Below, one piece after another: positions 58,978-64,000 of a DNA stretch of 64,000 nucleotides. A model generated the notes under the pieces. The model did no database searches. It had not been told where the DNA came from and saw nothing but the letters and a program-made list of their open reading frames with translations. Source of the DNA: Streptomyces nitrosporeus (GTDB lineage Bacteria > Actinomycetota > Actinomycetes > Streptomycetales > Streptomycetaceae); assembly GCF_008704555.1 (NCBI RefSeq), contig NZ_CP023702.1, positions 7,300,001 to 7,364,000 on the forward strand, read 5' to 3'. Positions within the stretch are counted from its first letter, which is position 1, and each line of letters opens with the position of its first letter. The translations under genes and the position numbers were made by a program.

Positions 58978-61620
58978 TCACCCCGCGGTCACGGCCGCCG
59001 CCTCTCGATTGCGGTGCAGGGCATCACGCAGACGGGCCGCCTGGGCGACCAGCCGGGAGCGGCCGGGGCGCGCCGCGGTGGCGTCGAGTCCCGCGGGCGG
59101 CTCCGCCACGGCCCGGGACTTCTCGGCGCACTCGGCGGCGGTCTCCAGCAGTTCCCCCGCACCGCGCGGATCCGCGGAGCCGGTGAACAGGGCGGGCAGG
59201 GCTCCGGAAAGGACGGCCCAGATCGTGGCGTAGGCACCGGACACGGCTGCGGTACGCAGTGCGTCGGCGAGCCGGCCGGGCTTGAGCGTGCCCAGCTCCA
59301 GCAGACCGGCGAGGTCCGCTCCAAGACGTACGGGGTCCAGCTCGCCGCGGCTCGCGAGGACGAGCAGCGCGTCGACCGACCGGAGCCGGTCCTCGGCGTG
59401 CCGGGAGCCGAGACCGGTGGCTACCGCGAGGTGGAGAGCGGGTCCGGCAGGCCCGGCGGGGCCCGAGGAGGCGAGTCCGGGCAGGATGCCGGTGCCACCG
59501 CGCTCGTCGTCGAGGGCGCAGGAGGTGACGCCCGGCAGCGACCAGGCGGCCAGGGTGTCGCGGTCCTCGGGCAGCAGTGCGATCAGGGTCTCGGGGTCCT
59601 CTCCGTCCCAGCAGCGGCCGGCCGCCTTCCGCGCCTTTCCGAGCTCACGGAACGCGGCGGGGAACTCTTCCACGACTACGGCGCGTTCGCCGGTGTCGAG
59701 GACATGGCGGCCGGGGTCGCCGCCGTGGCGGTGGCGGCCGGCCGGAGAGGTGCGGCGGGTGACGGTCGCGGGCCGTCCGGCCCCGCCGAGCCAGGCAGCC
59801 AGCCGCCGGCCCTCCGGCGTGCCCAGGGCGTCCGCTTGCGGCAGGGCGGACGTGTCGCGGCGGACCCGGAGCAGAGCCTGCGCGAAGTCGACCGGGCCGG
59901 GGACGGCACCGAGACGGGCGTATTCGGCGAGCCGGGCGACAAGGGCATGCGGGTCCAGGGTCCCGTTGGTGAAGGTGGGGGTGGCGAGCAGGAAGGGGAG
60001 CGGGCCGGTACTGGCGGTGATGGCGCAGGCGGCCTCGGCCACCCGGGCGTGGCGGGCGGCGAAGGCGTCGCTGTGATGGCAGTCGCTGCGCCAGCTGACC
60101 AGCGCCTGCGGCCTCGGCCCGGACGGCCGGGCATCCAGGACGGCGGCGGCCACATGCTCCAGGCCCGGCAGCTCGTGGGTGTAGTGGCGGCGGCGTGCCG
60201 GGTCGAGCCAGTAGCGGTCCGCCAGGGCGGGCCGCAGAGCCGCCGCCAGGGCGGCCCGGTCCCGGTGGGCGTGGCGGACCAAGGCGTCAAGGGCGCGTTC
60301 GAACTCCTCGACGGGCTCGGTGCGGGAGTTGATGACGGCCGCGACGAGCACCACGGTCTCCTCGACCGACTCCGGGGACGGAGCGAGCGGTGCGGGCAGC
60401 GGGGGCGGCGGCAGGATCTCCCGGTACGGGCCGGTGTCCTCCCCGGGGACCGCGTCCGTGCCGAAGAGGGCCACGGCCCGCGCGCGGTGTACGGGGCTGA
60501 GCAGGCGGGCGCGGCCGGCGAGCCCGGCGCGCAGGGCCCCGTCGTCACCGAGGTGTGCGGCGGCCAGTTTCAGGGCCCGCTCCTGGACATCGGTGTCCGT
60601 GTGGCCGAAGGCTTCGCCGAGCACCGGCAGCAGTTCGGGCGCGGCGGCCGGGTCACGGGCGAGCACCCTGCCGAGCAGCACCAACTGGGCCCGCAGGAGT
60701 TTCTTCTCGGGGCGGAAGAACACGGCGGCGGACATCTCCGCCAGCCGTGCGGGGGAGACGTGGCCGGCTTCGGCGAGGCGGGCCAGCACCTGCTGTGCGT
60801 GCCCGGCGACGGGGGACGGCGCGTCGGAGGTGAGCGCGATCCAGTCGGCGGTCCGCTCCCGCTCCTCCTCCGCGGTCGGGCGCAGGGCTTCCAGGACGGA
60901 CCGGTACGGCTTCAGATGGAGGGCCGCGCCGCCGCGCAGCAGGCGGGCGGTGCAGGCGTCGAGGAGCGCGGCGCGGTCGAGCAGGCCCTCGGCGGCGAGG
61001 CCGGCCAGCGCGCCGGGCCAGTGACGGTGCCCGTCCGGCTCGCTGGGCCAGGTAAGGGTGGTGACCGGTTCAGGCGTCTCGAACAGGCGGGGGACGAACG
61101 CGGTGAGGTGCGGGTCGCGGCGCAGCACGTCGATGAGCTTGCCCCGTCCGGACCATGCGGCCGTCGCCCAGCCTTCGACACAGCCGTCGCTGGTGGGCAT
61201 GGGGCAGCCGGTCCGTCGGACAAGTCCGAGGATGAGCGGGTAGTCCTCCTCGGAGGTGGAGGGGCGGTCCGCGAGCCGGTGGGCGAGGTCGCCGAGCCAC
61301 CGGGGGGCACGGTCCGCGAGTACCTCGATGAGCTCGCGGACGGGGGGCTGCCGCCGGCGGCGCATGTCGCGGCCTCCTATCCAGGAGGCCGCCGCGGCCG
61401 CGCCGGTCTGGCAGGCGGCGCCGGCGACGAGCAGGGCGGGGCTCACCAGGTCGCGCTCCTCCCAGCGGTCCCAGCCGGAGGCCCGAAGTTCGGCGCGCAG
61501 CTTTTTCAGCCCGGCCAGCAGATCACGCCGCAGGCCACGGTCCAGCGGCGCCAGCAGGGCGGGCAGCCGGCCGGTGTCTCCGGCGCGGACGGCGGTGAGG
61601 ACGTCGAGCGGGCTGGTCAT
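58978..61620 (-). CDS. DUF6493-type large helical protein
   Basis: An 880-residue protein, nearly all helical by its composition, with repeated Leu/Ala-rich segments typical of an alpha-solenoid (ALLVAGAACQTGAAAAASWI, LLRAQLVLLGRVLARDPAA). It matches DUF6493-type proteins of Streptomyces, function unknown. The middle includes Gly/Pro-rich loops (LPPPPLPAPLAPSPESVEET) and several Cys/His residues (SWRSDCHHSDAF). The start is the ATG at 61620, which overlaps the SWIM gene stop by 4 bp (ATGA), so the two are translated as a coupled pair. Relatives often sit next to MoxR-type ATPase and VWA genes, which are absent here. Confidence 0.75.
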   Translation of the reverse strand: MTSPLDVLTAVRAGDTGRLPALLAPLDRGLRRDLLAGLKKLRAELRASGWDRWEERDLVSPALLVAGAACQTGAAAAASWIGGRDMRRRRQPPVRELIEVLADRAPRWLGDLAHRLADRPSTSEEDYPLILGLVRRTGCPMPTSDGCVEGWATAAWSGRGKLIDVLRRDPHLTAFVPRLFETPEPVTTLTWPSEPDGHRHWPGALAGLAAEGLLDRAALLDACTARLLRGGAALHLKPYRSVLEALRPTAEEERERTADWIALTSDAPSPVAGHAQQVLARLAEAGHVSPARLAEMSAAVFFRPEKKLLRAQLVLLGRVLARDPAAAPELLPVLGEAFGHTDTDVQERALKLAAAHLGDDGALRAGLAGRARLLSPVHRARAVALFGTDAVPGEDTGPYREILPPPPLPAPLAPSPESVEETVVLVAAVINSRTEPVEEFERALDALVRHAHRDRAALAAALRPALADRYWLDPARRRHYTHELPGLEHVAAAVLDARPSGPRPQALVSWRSDCHHSDAFAARHARVAEAACAITASTGPLPFLLATPTFTNGTLDPHALVARLAEYARLGAVPGPVDFAQALLRVRRDTSALPQADALGTPEGRRLAAWLGGAGRPATVTRRTSPAGRHRHGGDPGRHVLDTGERAVVVEEFPAAFRELGKARKAAGRCWDGEDPETLIALLPEDRDTLAAWSLPGVTSCALDDERGGTGILPGLASSGPAGPAGPALHLAVATGLGSRHAEDRLRSVDALLVLASRGELDPVRLGADLAGLLELGTLKPGRLADALRTAAVSGAYATIWAVLSGALPALFTGSADPRGAGELLETAAECAEKSRAVAEPPAGLDATAARPGRSRLVAQAARLRDALHRNREAAAVTAG

Positions 61621-63002
61621 CGTGCGTCTCCGGTGGCGGTGGTGGCCGCGGCGGCGCGGCGGGCCATGCGGGTGGCCAGGGTGTGTTTGCAGGGGCCGCG
61701 GCGGCCGCGGTGGTCGGCCCACCACTGGCAGGTGCAGCTGAGGGCGCCGCCGGACTCCCGGACCAGGTAACGGCGTTCGCCGGAGGCCACCTGCGCGGTG
61801 GCCGGGCCGTCGAAGGCGACGGCGCCTTCCGCCAGCAGGGCACGGGCGGCTGTGAGCCGTGGGTTGTGGCGCTCGGCGCGCCGGGCGTCGTAGGGCAGTT
61901 CGCGGTGGAAGTACGCGGCCTCGGCGAGGTCGTATCCGACCTGGCCGGCCGTGCCCAGGCGGGCGAGGGCGGCCCGGACCCGCTCGACGGGGAGGCCCGA
62001 CTGCTCGGCAAGGTCGAAGGGGTCGATACGCGGTTCCCAGGCGAGCAGGACGGACACCAGGTCGGCGTCCGCTGCCGCCGTGTCCATGGCGAGGGCCTCC
62101 AGCACGCTCCCCTCACCGGAGAACCCGCGGCCGGCTTCCGGGGACAGGGTGAGGGTGAGCCTCATGCCGGGCAGGGCGATCTCCCAGGCGGAGGCGGTGG
62201 GCACGGCGCCGTCGGGTACGGGCCCGTACACACGCAGGGCGGTGGCCTGGCGCAGTACGCGCTGGAAGGCGGCGAGGCGTTCGGGGCCGGGCAGGCACAC
62301 CGCTCCTGGTACCGGACGGGTGGTGGGACGCAGGGTCCGGCCCGCGGGGACCACCCACAGCGGGCCGCTGCCGGCGGCGGTGCCGCGCGGGAGGGAGCGC
62401 AGGAACCGGACGGCTTCGGTGGAGGCCAGCTCCGCACGGAGGTCGAAGCCGGTGGTGATGGCCTGGGATTCGGCGAAGCCGCGCAGCCAGCGCTCGGGCA
62501 GTGGCACCTTCTTCTCGACGACCGGCCCGTCGAGGGTGGTCACCGCGAGTTCGTCGGGGCCGATCCGCAGATGCAGCGGGTCGCCGTCGGTGAGCCGCGA
62601 CAGCGCGTCGCGCAGCGGGTTGTTGACATCGACGTTGGTGGTGCCGTGGCCGGTGTCGGCCCCGCGGAGGCCTTCGGGCAGGACGTCCAGGCGGGCGTGG
62701 ACCCCGCAGCATCCGGAGAAGGACTCGAAGCGCAACCTGTCGCCGTTGGCCGTGACCACGGGGTCGAGGGACGCCCGTCGGACCTGCCGGAAGTAGTGTG
62801 AGGCGGCCACGTCGGCGACGGCCAGCAGGCCGCGCGCGGCGGCCCGGGGCTCGCTCAGGAAGCCGGCGAAGAAGCGCGGGTGGACCTCGGCACCGGCCGG
62901 GGACAAGCCGCCCGCGGTCTCCAGGCCGAGGCTGCGGCCGGCGCCGGAGCCCGTCAACACGGAGGACCCTGCGTAGGCGAAGGTGTGTGCGGTGCGCGTC
63001 AT
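61617..63002 (-). CDS. SWIM zinc-finger protein
   Basis: A 461-residue protein. The SWIM motif is at the C-terminus: LSCTCQWWADHRGRRGPCKH (C-x-C...C-x-H), which binds zinc and usually DNA or proteins. The rest is unassigned, with two beta-rich regions (FESFSGCCGVHARLDVLPEG, and VPLPERWLRGFAESQ). It is translated ahead of the DUF6493-type gene and overlaps it. The ATG at 63002 gives the family-typical MTRTAHTFAYAG start. No ribosome binding site is clear. Its role, presumably as nucleic-acid or partner binding module, is not known. Confidence 0.8.
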   Translation of the reverse strand: MTRTAHTFAYAGSSVLTGSGAGRSLGLETAGGLSPAGAEVHPRFFAGFLSEPRAAARGLLAVADVAASHYFRQVRRASLDPVVTANGDRLRFESFSGCCGVHARLDVLPEGLRGADTGHGTTNVDVNNPLRDALSRLTDGDPLHLRIGPDELAVTTLDGPVVEKKVPLPERWLRGFAESQAITTGFDLRAELASTEAVRFLRSLPRGTAAGSGPLWVVPAGRTLRPTTRPVPGAVCLPGPERLAAFQRVLRQATALRVYGPVPDGAVPTASAWEIALPGMRLTLTLSPEAGRGFSGEGSVLEALAMDTAAADADLVSVLLAWEPRIDPFDLAEQSGLPVERVRAALARLGTAGQVGYDLAEAAYFHRELPYDARRAERHNPRLTAARALLAEGAVAFDGPATAQVASGERRYLVRESGGALSCTCQWWADHRGRRGPCKHTLATRMARRAAAATTATGDAR

Positions 63003-63343
63003 GCCACAGACGTTACGAGGAGCCACTGACATCGATGCTGATGCCGAGGTTCCAACAGCGTTCCGGCGGAGGAAGGTTCGGTCCGTCACCGGAGCGCGGG
63101 CGCGGGATGTGGCCGCGTCGACCCGACGCGCTCCACCGGCTGAACCGCTACCGCAAGACGCCGTCACTCCCGCCTCGGACACCGCGGCCCGATCGCCTAC
63201 GGGACGGCCTTTGCACCGGAGCCGACCACGCCGGCGCCGGCCGCGTAACCCGTGTCCGGGATCCGGGGGCAGAACCCCGTGACCCCGGTGTCCGAGGCCG
63301 CACTCCGGCGAGAGGACGCCTTCACGTCTCGGCGCGGCGGAAC
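63003..63343. other. Spacer upstream of the SWIM gene
   Basis: About 340 bases between two minus-strand genes. I see no gene, repeat or clear terminator. It must contain the SWIM-DUF6493 promoter, with no clear -10/-35 by eye. Confidence 0.45.
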
Positions 63344-64000
63344 CTACGGCTTGTGAGTCACCCAGAGCAGTTCCGCCGGCCAGCGGTGCGCCCAGTCAGG
63401 CGGGTCGGTTTCGTTGTAGCCGTTGGGTGTTCCGCGTTCAGGCCGCGGCTCGATGAGGTCGTCGATGACGAGGCCCGCGCTGCACAGGACCTTGACCCAG
63501 TCGCCGTAGGTGAGCTGGTAGCTGGTCGCGCCGTCGCCTTCGGCGATGGAGTCCAGCCCGAAGTAGTCCTTCTGCAGCGACGTGGTCACGCGGCCGGCGG
63601 CTTCGTCGTAACAGGCTTCGAACCACGGGCTGGCGACGTTGAACACCAGGCGCCCGCCTCGGCGCAGGACGCGTGCGGCCTGCGGGACGGCCAGGTGCGG
63701 GGGCGCCCAGCTGAGCCCGCCGAAGTCGCAGAACACCAGGTCGAAGCTGCCGGTGGCGAAGGGCAGTTGCTCGGCGGCGCCTTGCACCAGCGGGTAGCGG
63801 GCCGCTCCCCTCGCGCGGGCTGCTGCCGTGAGCTGGGCTTCGGACAGGTCGAGCCCGACCACGGCGGCGCCCTCGGCGGCGAGCGCCCTGGACCACTGGC
63901 CGGCGCCGCAGCCGAGTTCGAGGACGCGCTTGCCGGTGACGTCGCCCAGGGCGCGCAGGTGCGCGTCGGGGATGGAGTACATGCCCCACAGCCGGGGCGC
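63344..64000 (-). CDS. Class I SAM-dependent methyltransferase, N-terminus off the right edge
   Basis: At least 218 residues are visible. The SAM-binding loop is VLELGCGAGQWSRALAAEGA, with VVGLDLSEAQ as the acidic strand and LPFATGSFDLVFCDFGGLSW as motif IV. It belongs to the UbiE/Methyltransf_11-type group. An internal ATG exists at 63982, but codons upstream of it (APRLWG) stay open to the window edge and look like the family's W-G-rich N-terminal region, so the true start lies outside. The substrate is unknown. Confidence 0.85.
   Translation of the reverse strand, partial: APRLWGMYSIPDAHLRALGDVTGKRVLELGCGAGQWSRALAAEGAAVVGLDLSEAQLTAAARARGAARYPLVQGAAEQLPFATGSFDLVFCDFGGLSWAPPHLAVPQAARVLRRGGRLVFNVASPWFEACYDEAAGRVTTSLQKDYFGLDSIAEGDGATSYQLTYGDWVKVLCSAGLVIDDLIEPRPERGTPNGYNETDPPDWAHRWPAELLWVTHKP

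Noticed and set aside
58891..61770. 959-codon open frame opposite the DUF6493-type gene
   Set aside because: Composition is Gly/Arg/Gln-rich without domains; the minus-strand gene is coupled to the SWIM gene and has sensible protein character.

Overview
The window looks like a Streptomyces chromosome segment. Base composition is very GC-rich with strong third-position GC. It carries a complete spore-pigment (whiE-type) type II polyketide cluster, a bifunctional geosmin synthase, a sporulation-associated TPR regulator of the NsdA type, and large secreted xylanase/cellulase genes. No rRNA or tRNA gene, CRISPR array, integrase or transposase was recognised.

Layout. 1-3.7 kb: a GH10 xylanase (cut by the left edge) and a secreted serine hydrolase, both preceded by CGAAA inverted repeats typical of actinomycete xylanase promoters. 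3.9-8.3 kb: a ChaA-type Ca2+/H+ antiporter, an acyl-CoA synthetase and a fusion of two alpha/beta-hydrolase domains. 8.4-15.5 kb: the spore-pigment cluster, with the hydroxylase divergent from seven genes encoding ORFI, a cupin, KS-alpha, KS-beta, ACP and two cyclases, closed by a perfect terminator and facing an O-methyltransferase. 16.7-26.3 kb: a secreted beta-helix protein, two small cytosolic proteins, geosmin synthase, a kinase-like APH protein, the NsdA-type regulator, a PAS-PP2C phosphatase and a cysteine-free ribosomal protein L33 behind a Zur-box-like half-site. 26.5-33 kb: a TPR protein, then divergent GH6 and GH48 cellobiohydrolases with CebR-type operators between them. 33-41.4 kb: DinB proteins, an epoxide hydrolase, small DUF proteins, a PTP, a PepSY lipoprotein, an acetyltransferase and two clear pseudogenes (TNT-type NADase and cytidine/blasticidin deaminase).

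41.7-47.5 kb holds the most unusual unit: a tightly coupled operon of a KASIII/OleA-like synthase, a family 2 glycosyltransferase, an OleC-like AMP ligase, an 80-codon ORF, a cytochrome P450 and an OleD-like reductase. No OleB-like hydrolase is present, and a palindrome lies directly upstream. I do not recognise this combination as a described pathway. My inference is that it makes a modified beta-hydroxy-acid or beta-lactone lipid.

47.5-51.9 kb: a TudS/DUF523 protein, an MBL-fold hydrolase and two hypothetical proteins separated by hairpin- and repeat-rich spacers. 52.1-58.9 kb: an arsenic-resistance island made of arsC, arsR-acr3, a SulP transporter with a divergent MerR regulator, and a second arsR divergent from arsO. 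Three copies of a 14-bp operator-like repeat lie around the arsR2/arsO pair. 59-63 kb: a coupled SWIM zinc-finger and DUF6493-type gene pair. The right edge cuts a SAM-dependent methyltransferase.
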